Of a stretch of 64,000 bases of DNA, positions 35,604-44,305 are shown one piece after another. The DNA is taken from positions 946,541 to 1,010,540 of the forward strand of contig NZ_QFZZ01000001.1 of assembly GCF_005233515.1 (NCBI RefSeq), written 5' to 3'. Each line of letters begins with the position of its first letter. The first letter of the stretch is position 1. Under the pieces are notes generated by a model. It searched no databases. It worked only from the letters and a program-made list of their open reading frames with translations, and had not been told where the DNA came from. The translations under genes were made by a program, and so were the position numbers. Source of the DNA: Pseudomonas sp. CFBP13508 (lineage in GTDB: Bacteria; Pseudomonadota; Gammaproteobacteria; Pseudomonadales; Pseudomonadaceae).

Positions 35604-35963
35604 TCAACCCGGCAATTCCAAATTATCCATCACCCGATTCACCGCCAGCTCCCCCAACATGATCAACTGCGCAACCCCCAACAACGCCCGCCGCTGCGGC
35701 GCCGGCAACAAACTGGAAATGTCCTGAGCAATCGTCTTCGCCGAAGCAAGCGTTTCACTCGCATCGGCCAGCAATTCTTCGTTTTTGGTATCAGCGGTAA
35801 CGGCATACATCCCCCGCGCCTTACGCGGCGGAGGCAGGAGATTGTTTGGCGACAGGTAATGATCTAGCGCGCGGTCGGCGGCTTCGTGGAGTTTGTTGGA
35901 ATCGAGGGATTCGTAGGGAGACGTGGGGTCGGTTTCGGGCGGGTTGGGTGTTGGTTTGATCAT
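35604..35963 (-). CDS. DUF6124 family protein, copy B
   Basis: 119 residues, differing from copy A at only a handful of positions (for example PPETDPTSPYES versus PPVIDPSSPYES, NLELPG versus NLEVAG at the end). The helical core is identical. The start is the ATG at 35963; the preceding TTGGAGA provides the ribosome site. Unlike copy A, the frame that begins near the promoter stops after ~20 codons (ending RFRLGA), so no long upstream frame overlaps this start. Control is probably through the leader at 36007-36192. Confidence 0.88.
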   Translation of the reverse strand: MIKPTPNPPETDPTSPYESLDSNKLHEAADRALDHYLSPNNLLPPPRKARGMYAVTADTKNEELLADASETLASAKTIAQDISSLLPAPQRRALLGVAQLIMLGELAVNRVMDNLELPG

Positions 35964-36006
35964 GAGTGAATCTCCAAATCATAGAAAAGGAGCCATCATC
36001 TTTTCG

Positions 36007-36192
36007 CTACCAAACGAAGGGGGTGGTGGCCATACGAAGGTTGGTAGACCGGTGACTTGGAAAACCGGCGCGCCCGAAGACGCCCTGCGCATGGCCACCA
36101 TAAAGCAACAGCCCCAAAAGGACTGTATCCGGTGACGCTATGCGCCAAGTCTAAACCGGGCTACCAAACCCGATCGCTGATTCGTCAGCGAC
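36007..36192 (-). ncRNA. Leader B with P4 CI / P1 C4-like antisense RNA architecture
   Basis: Same plan as leader A with a different 7-mer: seqA TTGGTAG (36167-36161), seqB CTACCAA (36047-36041), seqC TTGGTAG (36013-36007). The enclosing helix is TGGTGGCCAT / ATGGCCACCA (36091-36100 with 36024-36033), fully paired here where leader A has G-U pairs. The inner TTCG hairpin changes from ATACC/GGTAT to GCGTC/GGCGC. SeqB starts 8 nt beyond the helix arm in both copies. The changes preserve pairing, which is the mark of a selected RNA structure. The RNA ends are estimates. Confidence 0.65.
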
Positions 36193-36198
36193 CCGACC

Positions 36199-36227
36199 AC
36201 AATAGAACCCGCCACCAAGGCGCACAA
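36199..36227 (-). promoter_or_regulatory. Sigma-70-like promoter of leader B
   Basis: Minus-strand TTGTGC (36227-36222), 17-bp spacer, TATTGT (36204-36199), identical in boxes and spacing to leader A. Confidence 0.55.
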
Positions 36228-36519
36228 GCCGGCGGATTCTGGCGTAGCTGTAGGCAAAGGCGCAAGGATGTGTAGCCTAGGAGAGTGTTTGGAGATGTCT
36301 TTTTAAACGTTGGTGTTTATCTAGACTTCATTCCGTCTCGGCCCCCCACGGCAGATCCGTCCTCTGCCCCAACAGACGAAGGAAAATGGCCGGGATTGCC
36401 AGTCGTAACTCACAACCTGGGCCATATAAATAGTGCTATTTCTTCCAGCACATATCGACGTCATCTTGAGTGCTCAGGTCTGTATCGATGCCCAACCGGT
36501 ACCTACAGTAATCAATAAT

Positions 36520-36723
36520 TCACCCCCGCGCCTCCGCCGTCAGGCGCTCCACCTTCCTGATCTCTCCATTATTGGCGTGGATGTTGTAGAAATTCATCTG
36601 AAGCGTGGGGTGTTTCTTGATGAAGGCAATGATCTGGATGTCTCCATCCTCAACGGCCTTGTAGTAGCCGACATAGAGCAAGGCCACCACGACGAGGATT
36701 GCCGCGATTAAAAGCTTTTTCAT
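36520..36723 (-). CDS. Small single-span membrane protein, unknown
   Basis: 67 residues. An N-terminal membrane helix (LLIAAILVVVALLYVGYY, residues ~4-21) is followed by a short basic domain (KKHPTLQMNFYNIHANNGEI, RKVERLTAEARG). Topology suggests a small inner-membrane protein with a periplasmic tail, or an uncleaved signal. The start codon overlaps the stop of an upstream frame (ATGA), so it was probably the second gene of a pair. No family is recognised. Confidence 0.5.
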   Translation of the reverse strand: MKKLLIAAILVVVALLYVGYYKAVEDGDIQIIAFIKKHPTLQMNFYNIHANNGEIRKVERLTAEARG

Positions 36724-36990
36724 TTCTGTGGTGCCGGCGGCGGAGGCAGTTGGGTTTTCGCTCTGACATTTCTGACCAGCTCCATTCCAATATTGCCGGG
36801 ACAGATTTTTGCTTGTCCTGGATATTCCCGATGTACACCAAAATTCTTGATAAAAAAACGTTTTTCAATGCGTCCATCAGCCCCCTTTTTTCTGGACGCA
36901 CCTTCACAGCCAGATATCGGCGAAGCGGCTTAAGAAGGGGATCGATTGAAATAAACCAGCCCCCTTTTCCCCCGAGAAAAAAGCCATGAT
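36720..36990 (-). pseudogene. Decayed or frameshifted gene upstream of the small membrane protein
   Basis: A frame encoding GRIEKRFFIKNFGVHREYPG, then QAKICPGNIGMELVRNV and a tail LPPPPAPQK stops exactly on the next start codon (ATGA), as real coupled genes do. It has no start: a TAA lies ~60 codons upstream and no ATG/GTG/TTG precedes the conserved-looking part. Runs of A6, G5 and T7 nearby are likely frameshift points. Further upstream a 27-codon frame (MAFFSGEKGAGLFQSIPFLS) stops at TGA. I read the stretch as a broken short gene. Confidence 0.35.
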
Positions 36991-37047
36991 CCGGGCAGAG
37001 CGCTCCCGCAACGAATGCCGGCAGGCATCGGCGTTAGAGGATACTGA

Positions 37048-39270
37048 TCACAATGGAGGCTCGTAATCAGGATCGAGCAGGTAAATGATCTCAGGCACAT
37101 GAGGCGTCAAGATCTCGATTAGGCTAGCCCGCAGACGACGATCGACGTCCTTGTGCAGTCGGATCTTCCCGATCGCCAACGCCATCGCAAACTCCATGGC
37201 AGCCTCCCCGCGCTCCTGCCCATACCCTGCGGCAACACGCTGAATAATGTCCGCCATCGACAAGCTATGAGTTTCCTGAGCCCGATAATCAAGTTCCGTC
37301 GGCAGCGCGGCGCGCAAGAATGCCGCCTGGATTACGCCATCGTCGAAGCGCGAGAATACCTCTGGCGAGAGGAGAACCTGTTGAAGTTCCCCAGACTCCA
37401 GCCGCTTGGCATTCTGCACCTTATCGCTGTATCGAGCATTCTGCAGAATCCACAAAATGGTGAGGTATATGTCCGTCGACGACGCAGCTCTGACATCTTT
37501 CTTACCGTCAACAAACGCAAATCCTCGGCTTAGGGTCATCGGCAGACTGGTGCGGCTGCTCGGCCAGAATGGGTGCAAACCAAGACCTCCCGTGGCAGCG
37601 TTATCAAACACCTGCATGCGCTGAGTAACTGCCGACGAGAAGGTGCTTGCAAACGAGTTCAAGGAGCTGAGCACCCGTTGCTCTTCACCCCAGTGAGTCG
37701 TACACGCAAGCTCCGCAGCCGGGATCTCGATGAATGCCTTGAAGACGTACCGACTATGCCCCTTGGGTGGCTGTGTCAGGTTGCTCTGAAGCTCTTTCAT
37801 AATCTGATAGCTACGCCCAAAGAGGGCCCCCGTTATGTAAAGGCGGGTGCCCGCTTGCTGGGCGGTACGCAGCCGACGGCTTACGCTCTGCAGACGCGAA
37901 CCACGCTCGGCAACAGCTGCAATGACGATGACAGATCCGTCAAAATTTACGCTGGCATCGAAATTATCGAAGGACACCTTGTTCTCGACCGTGACACCAC
38001 AAGACGCCAAGTATTTGATCGCACGGTCGGCCAAGGCTTCACTGGCCCCGTCGTCATCGTGGATGACCCACTTGGTCGACGCGACAGCCTCCTCCCGCAA
38101 CACTCGCTCGTACCACACACCGAAATCATGGGCAGCCACCAGCTTATCTTTATCGACATGTACCGTCCGAGGCCTTAGCCCTGGCCGATCATGGGTATAG
38201 CAGCTGAACAAATCGGCACCCATGAATGAGTAGAACTTGGCTTGAAGCGCGTCTGGAGCATGATCAGTGCCAATGTTCAGCACCTTGGTTTCGCTGTGCT
38301 CGGCGACGAACCGTTCGCCATGGATGCGAATCAGACGAATCCCACCCGCTTCGCCCTCTCCAAGCACTTCGAAGTCGTCAGGTTGCTTGAGCGCATGCAA
38401 GACCGAGCAAGAATTCGATGCCTCATCAAAAGAAAGAAGGGTCGCAACACGCGTTGGCGAAGCGCTATTGACCTTCACCCACTGCTTTGCAAGACCACAT
38501 TGGCTCGACGCAGAAATGAGGCACAGGGCAGAAACGGCCTTGGGCAAAGGCCCGTCCTTGATGAGGCCTTCGTGCGAATGGAATGACCGGATGTTCGCAA
38601 AGCCTGGCACCCCGAATCGTACAAGGTACATCTGCATCGCCATCGCCAGAGGTAACAAGGCGATCGTGTCCAAATACAACGTATCTGGCGCCGCCATGCC
38701 ATCGTCCGTGGCTTTCTTGATGAAGGGCAGGCATGCAAACGCCAGGTAATGGGCGTGCAAAGTCTCGGACAGCAGGTCTTCCGCACGGATGAAATAGTTC
38801 GAAGCCCGAGACGACGGCTTTGAATAGAAAAAGCCTGGAGGCGCCTTCTTCAGTACGTCTGAGCAATCGACTAGGCGGTTCAGACCAGTTTTTGCAATTT
38901 CATTGGAATTGCCCTTGATGAGCGCCTCGAACCTCAGTTTCGGGCCAGAAATATGGACGTACTCGGTAATCGCACCGTTCACATCGTAGAAGGCACAGGC
39001 ATAGGTGCGAGGCGAGCCTGGGCCTTTCCGGCTCAACTCCGCCTTTAGGGGTGATGTAGGCGCTGCCATCTGGGCGCGAAATTCGAGCAGGGTATAACCC
39101 GGCATCAAAAACACCATGAGATCAGGCATAACGTAGCCAGAAAGCTGATGCTGGAGGGCGTGCGCTGCTTGCGTGTCAGTGATTAGATCAGGTCCGGTGA
39201 AGAAAAACACTGCATTTATCGGCTTGCCGGCCTGGAGCAGCTCGACTTCAAAATCCATGAGATCGAACAT
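37048..39270 (-). CDS. Phosphoribosyltransferase-like protein paired with a GHKL ATPase
   Basis: 740 residues, one base after the stop of the GHKL-ATPase gene, so the two are co-translated. I do not recognise a full-length family. A segment near residues 410-480 (KWVIHDDDGASEALADRAIK, then VIVIAAVAERGSRLQSVSRR) resembles the Rossmann-like core and PRPP loop of type I phosphoribosyltransferases, but the usual acidic pair before the loop (DD in VDDxxxTG) is replaced by AA, so catalysis is doubtful. The C-terminal ~150 residues are helical (RAALPTELDYRAQETHSLSM). There is no signal peptide or membrane span. Context suggests a cytoplasmic sensor-effector pair of a defence or stress system. Confidence 0.6.
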   Translation of the reverse strand: MFDLMDFEVELLQAGKPINAVFFFTGPDLITDTQAAHALQHQLSGYVMPDLMVFLMPGYTLLEFRAQMAAPTSPLKAELSRKGPGSPRTYACAFYDVNGAITEYVHISGPKLRFEALIKGNSNEIAKTGLNRLVDCSDVLKKAPPGFFYSKPSSRASNYFIRAEDLLSETLHAHYLAFACLPFIKKATDDGMAAPDTLYLDTIALLPLAMAMQMYLVRFGVPGFANIRSFHSHEGLIKDGPLPKAVSALCLISASSQCGLAKQWVKVNSASPTRVATLLSFDEASNSCSVLHALKQPDDFEVLGEGEAGGIRLIRIHGERFVAEHSETKVLNIGTDHAPDALQAKFYSFMGADLFSCYTHDRPGLRPRTVHVDKDKLVAAHDFGVWYERVLREEAVASTKWVIHDDDGASEALADRAIKYLASCGVTVENKVSFDNFDASVNFDGSVIVIAAVAERGSRLQSVSRRLRTAQQAGTRLYITGALFGRSYQIMKELQSNLTQPPKGHSRYVFKAFIEIPAAELACTTHWGEEQRVLSSLNSFASTFSSAVTQRMQVFDNAATGGLGLHPFWPSSRTSLPMTLSRGFAFVDGKKDVRAASSTDIYLTILWILQNARYSDKVQNAKRLESGELQQVLLSPEVFSRFDDGVIQAAFLRAALPTELDYRAQETHSLSMADIIQRVAAGYGQERGEAAMEFAMALAIGKIRLHKDVDRRLRASLIEILTPHVPEIIYLLDPDYEPPL

Positions 39271-39271
39271 G

Positions 39272-40432
39272 TCAGTTCACCGGAATGCAGATAGTGAAGA
39301 CGGTGCCTTCCACAGCGGAGAGCACCCGGCCACCGTATCGAATAGACGGATCGAACTCCATAATCTCATCACTTCCTTGAAATGCCTGATGCAGTGAAAG
39401 CCGACCTGTTCGGACACGCACGAAGGCCTTGAGCTTGTTGAGCGCCTGAACGGCGTTATGCAGTCCCATACCGGAGTTCGGAGACTGCGGCTTGGAGGTA
39501 ACGTGTTTTTTGAAGCAATCAAGCGTGGCCTGTAGTTCAGTTTCATGGCTCAGCTCCTCAAGCCTTTCTACTGGCCGCCCCTCTTTCGCTGTCAGCCACC
39601 GACGTGCCAAACCCGGGCCACTGTCAATGACCGAAATCTCCAAGAAGTCCAACACCTCGGCTGTCAGAAAACGCTTCAGTATGAACCTCGCCAATTCAGG
39701 CTCGTTGGCTGAATACTCAAGAGCATCTTGGCGACTCATGCGATTAAGCTTAATGGATGTCCCGCGCAGCGCCTTCTTGTACTTGTTTCCGTCCACATCT
39801 GTGACAGCGTGTTGGTCGGCATTGGAAATCAATTCCCATAGCACGCTGCCCAGTGCTGGTAGGCCTAACCTCAGGAGAATTCCCCGATCCCCCCGCGAGT
39901 TCATCAGCATCGAAGACTTCTCGACCAGCGTTGAGAACCAGGTCTTTGGCTGTACCTTGGGCTCGGCATGATCGAAGTAAAAAGGCTTGATGAACTCACG
40001 TTTGGCGTAGTTGACGCTGAACAAATTGATCACTGTAGGGCGGGCACCACGGGCGCCTGCTGTGTAACGCAGTTCGCCTTCAAACATCGCATCAACTAGA
40101 GGCCTGATGGCAATCAGCGCTGTGCGCTTGTCAATGACCTGATGATCTTGGGCATGGACTTCAGCGCACATGATCAACGCCGAGAACCCTGCGGCGCTCT
40201 GGGCCAACTGCGTGATTTGCCTCATCGCGTCGTCACCAGCAGCTGCGTGCAGGTGAAGGACAGCTTTTTCGCAAGCACGTGCCCAGGTCACGATGAACTG
40301 TGCCAAGGCCGCATCAACTCCCAATCCACCGCCGTGACTCATGCTGATGGGAAGTCGGAGGTTAGGATCCGTACCAAGCGATTGATAAAGATCCTCGATC
40401 TCGTAAAGGTTGAGCTTTCGGCTGATTTGCAT
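39272..40432 (-). CDS. GHKL-type (histidine-kinase-like) ATPase
   Basis: 386 residues. The C-terminal half carries a Bergerat-fold ATP site: N-box LWELISNADQHA (residues ~198-209), G1 box ISVIDSGPGLA (~266-276), G2 box NSGMGLHNAVQAL (~319-331) and a final strand GTVFTICIPV. The N-terminal ~180 residues have no phospho-acceptor His domain or membrane segment, so this is not a standard sensor kinase. It is closer to the Hsp90/MutL/MORC-like ATPases of bacterial conflict systems. GAGGG lies 8 bp before the ATG at 40432. It forms a two-gene unit with the phosphoribosyltransferase-like protein. Confidence 0.75.
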   Translation of the reverse strand: MQISRKLNLYEIEDLYQSLGTDPNLRLPISMSHGGGLGVDAALAQFIVTWARACEKAVLHLHAAAGDDAMRQITQLAQSAAGFSALIMCAEVHAQDHQVIDKRTALIAIRPLVDAMFEGELRYTAGARGARPTVINLFSVNYAKREFIKPFYFDHAEPKVQPKTWFSTLVEKSSMLMNSRGDRGILLRLGLPALGSVLWELISNADQHAVTDVDGNKYKKALRGTSIKLNRMSRQDALEYSANEPELARFILKRFLTAEVLDFLEISVIDSGPGLARRWLTAKEGRPVERLEELSHETELQATLDCFKKHVTSKPQSPNSGMGLHNAVQALNKLKAFVRVRTGRLSLHQAFQGSDEIMEFDPSIRYGGRVLSAVEGTVFTICIPVN

Positions 40433-40703
40433 TTACGTCCCTCACATTCCATCGTTGACTTGGCGATAACTGGAGTACCGAGCCGCCAACGCCTTGACCT
40501 ACCTTAGCCGCCCCAAGCCTCATACCATCATGGTGGGTGAAGGCGGAGCACGCGGAAGACTCTACGCGTTGCAACAGATTTATGCGACGCCCTGAATAAC
40601 TAAAGAAAGGAGACTGTTCTATTTTTAGAAATCAGATCAGCCCCTTTTTTAATATGCTAATTATCTTTTCGGCGGGATGCATTTCTTAGCGAGCGCTCTA
40701 TTG

Positions 40704-41600
40704 CTAATCCTTGTAATTCACCTTAACCAAGACAGACGGCGGCTCAGAAAACTCGCAATTATCCAACCGCAACTTAGAGAAGCCCCGAAGTCGATTAACT
40801 TCTTTCATCACACGAGAATACTCCAACTTAAATTTTGGCTTTTCTTGATGATAACTGACAGTAGACAGCTTGCTTTTCTTTTTTGGATTTAACATTGGAG
40901 AAAAACTTCGCAGATACACCGGACGATAATGATCATCGCATCGGGCAAGCCAGCCCCCCATAAAACTAGCCAATGAGAGATCCTGTTCCTTTATTGCGAG
41001 ATTAGAAGTGGAGCTTATATCACCCCAAGTTTCATGCTTGAACCCCTTCTGAACTCTTACCGAGTCGTAAACAACCCCATGAAGCCCCTCATAGTTAAAA
41101 TATTTCTCATACACACGATTTATGACTTCGTAAAAATTACCATCCTCACTTTGAAACAGTGAGTTTATTAAATCCTTGGCCGTCGAACCCTTTACGTTAG
41201 CCTCTACAAAAAAAGCGTCAACTTTAAACGAGAAGTAACTATAGAGAAAGTAATCGCCTGGTTTAATGCCGCACTCCATTAGAGCCACATAAGGATGATC
41301 AGCCAAGTAAAGCTTACGCTCTCCACTGTAGTTAAAACGGCCAACAGAAGTGGGCGCAACGCTCTTCTTAGGAGGCAGAAATTCTTTAATTAATACTTTC
41401 CCAGAAAGAAAATGTTCAATATCGACTTCACGAATTGAACGAACTCTGGAAAAAATAGAGCCCATGGCATAAACTCTATTTACCATGCGTAAGCCAGCCA
41501 AATCTATACTTTCTGGGGCTGCATTCGGGTATAGGCTGTCATGTATTGCGCTGCAATAACCTTCAACACCGATTTCCGGATCAAATTGCTTAAAATTCAA
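40704..41600 (-). CDS. RES-domain protein (putative NAD+-cleaving enzyme)
   Basis: 298 residues starting at TTG 41600, with AGGGG 7 bp upstream. RES-domain features: GRFNYSGERKLYLADHPYVA (residues ~87-106, the Arg plus the LYLA strand and following Glu in LMECG), VYDSVR, and a downstream strand with polar residues. RES enzymes of the RES-Xre toxin-antitoxin family degrade NAD+ by phosphorolysis or hydrolysis. No Xre-type antitoxin lies next to it. It is in the AT-rich block with another RES gene and a SIR2-like gene, with a 260-bp gap upstream, so it is probably transcribed separately. The activity is inferred from the family. Confidence 0.6.
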   Translation of the reverse strand: MNFKQFDPEIGVEGYCSAIHDSLYPNAAPESIDLAGLRMVNRVYAMGSIFSRVRSIREVDIEHFLSGKVLIKEFLPPKKSVAPTSVGRFNYSGERKLYLADHPYVALMECGIKPGDYFLYSYFSFKVDAFFVEANVKGSTAKDLINSLFQSEDGNFYEVINRVYEKYFNYEGLHGVVYDSVRVQKGFKHETWGDISSTSNLAIKEQDLSLASFMGGWLARCDDHYRPVYLRSFSPMLNPKKKSKLSTVSYHQEKPKFKLEYSRVMKEVNRLRGFSKLRLDNCEFSEPPSVLVKVNYKD

Positions 41601-41861
41601 AATAAACCCCTAAAACAAAATCAATAACCTTACATCATCTCGCAAAAACAATGCAACCAGGCAAAAGCACAATAAAAACAAAACAAAACAAGCGCAACCA
41701 GATTTATTCGCGACACCAACCACTACAATCAATAAAGAATGGGAGCGCGAGGAGTGATTGATCGCGTCAGCGAACACACCACATCAAACCAGCTTCCTCC
41801 GCATGAAGAGATCACAAAACTGACAATTTTTAGCACCCCTCACGCTTGCGATGCCGGACAT

Positions 41862-43349
41862 TCAAAAATCATCCGACAAATCCGCAAGTTTAAATTTTTC
41901 CAATTCAAACCTATCAAAGACCCTGACTTTACTTGATTTTGAAACCACTTTAACCGCTGTAATTTCGTGAACCTCAATTGACTGAAGCTCCAATTTAAGA
42001 GCCGGTTGCCGGCGCACGGATGATTGCGGAAAATCAGGATTATCGTAATCAGCCTGAAAGAAAAACTGCGCATCAAATACAGGTTTTTCTTTTTCCGAAG
42101 GTGGTCTGATACTGATACTGTACTCAGGACACTCTATCGCAGAATCGAGATCATACTCAGTAAGCGCCGCTTCAATACGTACATCGTCAGGATATATCAA
42201 AGGCTCGACCAACGAAGCCTTATGGAAAAGTGCAACGTTTACTCCTACACCATCTTGTACCGATGGGAATAGAATTCCATCAATAGCAGGATGCTCCAAG
42301 CCAGCCAAATAATCCGCGACTGCTTGGGTGGTCAAGTATTCTCGATCTTTCTCGTTAGGCATGACCGGGATAGTTAATCGTTTAGTTAAAGTCCGGAGAA
42401 ACTGCACGCGCTCAAACTCTTCAGTAAACGCGGGATCGAAGACACTTCCTGAACAACCTACTGATTCTAGCTTACGCAGGTCCAACAACCTAAGAGAACG
42501 AATAATAGTAAACATAGCCACGGCCACTTTACTACCTACAACTGGCCGGACCTCAGCTAAAGCCGAGTGCGCGTCCTCCGCCCCATAAAATACTGATATA
42601 CCCGAAGCGTTCATACGGTTAGCTCTTGCCAAACGTCCAGGTGGAGGACCAAGCTCGCTCAGAGGGCTTTTAAGAGCTTTATAAAGTTCATCTTGAGACT
42701 GAAACTCTCTACCCCTGTACAGCGCAGTTAGTTCACTTCCCGGACCTGCAGTAACAATCGCAAACCCATCCCTGTACGAACGTGCAGTATCAAGATTGGC
42801 AAATACGGACTGAAGAACACTCATCACAGTTGGATTGGAGAATCTGCTCTCGTATTTAAGTGCATTTTCAAGCTTTAACCACTCCATTGACCAGTACAAA
42901 AGTGAAACTGGCTTTTCTTCATAGTGGGCATCTAAAGAAAACTCTCCCTCGCCTTCATCTGGATCGCCGGGATGAACAGTACCAAAGCGATCACTTAAGA
43001 CTTCCAAAATATCAGATGCAACAGACTCCTCAGAGCCAAGAATTTCGGCAACCAAAGTCAGAATTGGGTCGCCCGCACGCTCCCACTCGTAACTAGACTC
43101 TCTGTCTCGCATTAAAGCTGACTCATAGTCATCCGGCTCAGGTGAGGTTCTGCAAAAGTGTTCACGGACAGCTTTTTCTACGTGACTGGCCAGTTCAGTT
43201 ATAGATATACATGTCACACTCACAGATTCGCAATAGGAACAACTATGGTATTCTTTGCCTTTTATCAGAGCGCGCAGATACTCCTCCCCTATACATTCAC
43301 CACATACGAACCTTCTAGAAACCTCTTCAAAAGAAGAAAACTCACCCAT
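41862..43349 (-). CDS. HEPN/RES-type protein with N-terminal zinc-like motif
   Basis: 495 residues. I chose the ATG at 43349 because GAGGG lies 8 bp upstream; a start 8 codons earlier has none. The N-terminus has two Cys pairs (CGEC at 16-19, CSYC at 37-40) like the HEPN/RES N-terminal domains, then a helical region to ~residue 210. The RES domain follows (~235-400) with GRLARANRMNASGISVFYGA, ALAEVRP, and AIDGILFPSVQDGVGVNVAL. The C-terminal ~90 residues are beta-rich. RES domains consume NAD+. It starts 50 bp after the SIR2-like gene, so the two are probably one operon. The low GC points to recent transfer. Confidence 0.7.
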   Translation of the reverse strand: MGEFSSFEEVSRRFVCGECIGEEYLRALIKGKEYHSCSYCESVSVTCISITELASHVEKAVREHFCRTSPEPDDYESALMRDRESSYEWERAGDPILTLVAEILGSEESVASDILEVLSDRFGTVHPGDPDEGEGEFSLDAHYEEKPVSLLYWSMEWLKLENALKYESRFSNPTVMSVLQSVFANLDTARSYRDGFAIVTAGPGSELTALYRGREFQSQDELYKALKSPLSELGPPPGRLARANRMNASGISVFYGAEDAHSALAEVRPVVGSKVAVAMFTIIRSLRLLDLRKLESVGCSGSVFDPAFTEEFERVQFLRTLTKRLTIPVMPNEKDREYLTTQAVADYLAGLEHPAIDGILFPSVQDGVGVNVALFHKASLVEPLIYPDDVRIEAALTEYDLDSAIECPEYSISIRPPSEKEKPVFDAQFFFQADYDNPDFPQSSVRRQPALKLELQSIEVHEITAVKVVSKSSKVRVFDRFELEKFKLADLSDDF

Positions 43350-43399
43350 AAATTTTCCCTCGCATGCCAGCATAGCAAAAAAAATCGTTTGAGCTATAC

Positions 43400-44305
43400 T
43401 TATGCCGCCCGGATCAACGACTTAGAAGGGAGCATTTTAGAGATGGCAGCACGATACATCCCCTCATAGTCTCCACCAACAACATCTATCACTACAACAT
43501 TGATATCGAATGACTCCAGCAAACCTTTTTTCTGCTCATCAATATCACTAACATAAAAGAAAATATTATTATTGACAATTTTCTCTGTTGAAAACCGGGC
43601 GCGCTTATTCAAAATCCACCAAAGATCCGTCTCACTATAATCTAATGAAATACCGAGCATATGGACATTTGAACAGAAAAAAAGATCAACCCAAGAAGAA
43701 TTACAAAAACTATCAGCTCTCAACTTATCCCTTATCGACTCAACCACCCTCTCTTTTCCATCTGCGAAATATTTGTAGTTACCTTTGACATAGGCATCTA
43801 TTTTGCTAACCGAACCGCAATAATGATCTAACCCTAGCATTATTGATTTTGGGCTATCAATTTCACCATGAATATTCCATAGATATTTCGTACCCCCGTC
43901 TACTTCGTATGCACGACTCCTTCTTAGACTGTAAATTTCTTCAGTACTAAGCTTATTCGGAATACCACCAAGAGCCTTCTCAAACGCATAATCATAATTT
44001 GTAGTCAGGTAATGCTCGAACTCCATCCCGCCTAACAACTCATATACTTCATTAGACTCTTGCACTGCAAGTGACTCTGCAATTTTATTTTTTATAGCCA
44101 ATTCATCCGCACGCTGACTCCTATTAGCTTTGTGCGCCCCCATAAATATTCTTTCATACACCATCGTATTGGGCAAAGAGCCATTGGAGAATGCATCCTC
44201 GCCTTTTAACTCATCAAGTAAGTCCTCCCAACTTATCGCATTGGCAGAAAGCCTATTTATTCCATTTCCAAAAAGAATAGTATTTTTCATTGCAAACTTT
44301 TCCAT
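43400..44305 (-). CDS. SIR2-like domain protein (putative NADase)
   Basis: 301 residues. SIR2-type NAD+-binding features: ILFGNGINRLS (residues ~10-20), SWEDLL, HYLTTNYDYAFEKAL (~98-112, the TTNYD signature) and WNIHGEID (~143-150, the His of the active site). In defence systems such as Thoeris, DSR and SIR2-HerA, SIR2 domains hydrolyse NAD+ after phage sensing. This protein lacks an obvious extra sensor domain. The start could be the ATG at 44305 or the one at 44290, which has GGAAAAG in front. The gene is strikingly AT-rich compared with the hxc genes. The following gene is of the HEPN/RES type. Confidence 0.72.
   Translation of the reverse strand: MEKFAMKNTILFGNGINRLSANAISWEDLLDELKGEDAFSNGSLPNTMVYERIFMGAHKANRSQRADELAIKNKIAESLAVQESNEVYELLGGMEFEHYLTTNYDYAFEKALGGIPNKLSTEEIYSLRRSRAYEVDGGTKYLWNIHGEIDSPKSIMLGLDHYCGSVSKIDAYVKGNYKYFADGKERVVESIRDKLRADSFCNSSWVDLFFCSNVHMLGISLDYSETDLWWILNKRARFSTEKIVNNNIFFYVSDIDEQKKGLLESFDINVVVIDVVGGDYEGMYRAAISKMLPSKSLIRAA

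Larger units (their letters stand above)
35606..36307 (-). repeat. DUF6124 module, direct repeat copy B
   Basis: Second copy of the module at 32824-33521. Similarity ends just past GGAGATGTCTTTTTAAAC (near 36306). The 36308-36519 stretch beyond it holds nothing I recognise. Confidence 0.8.
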
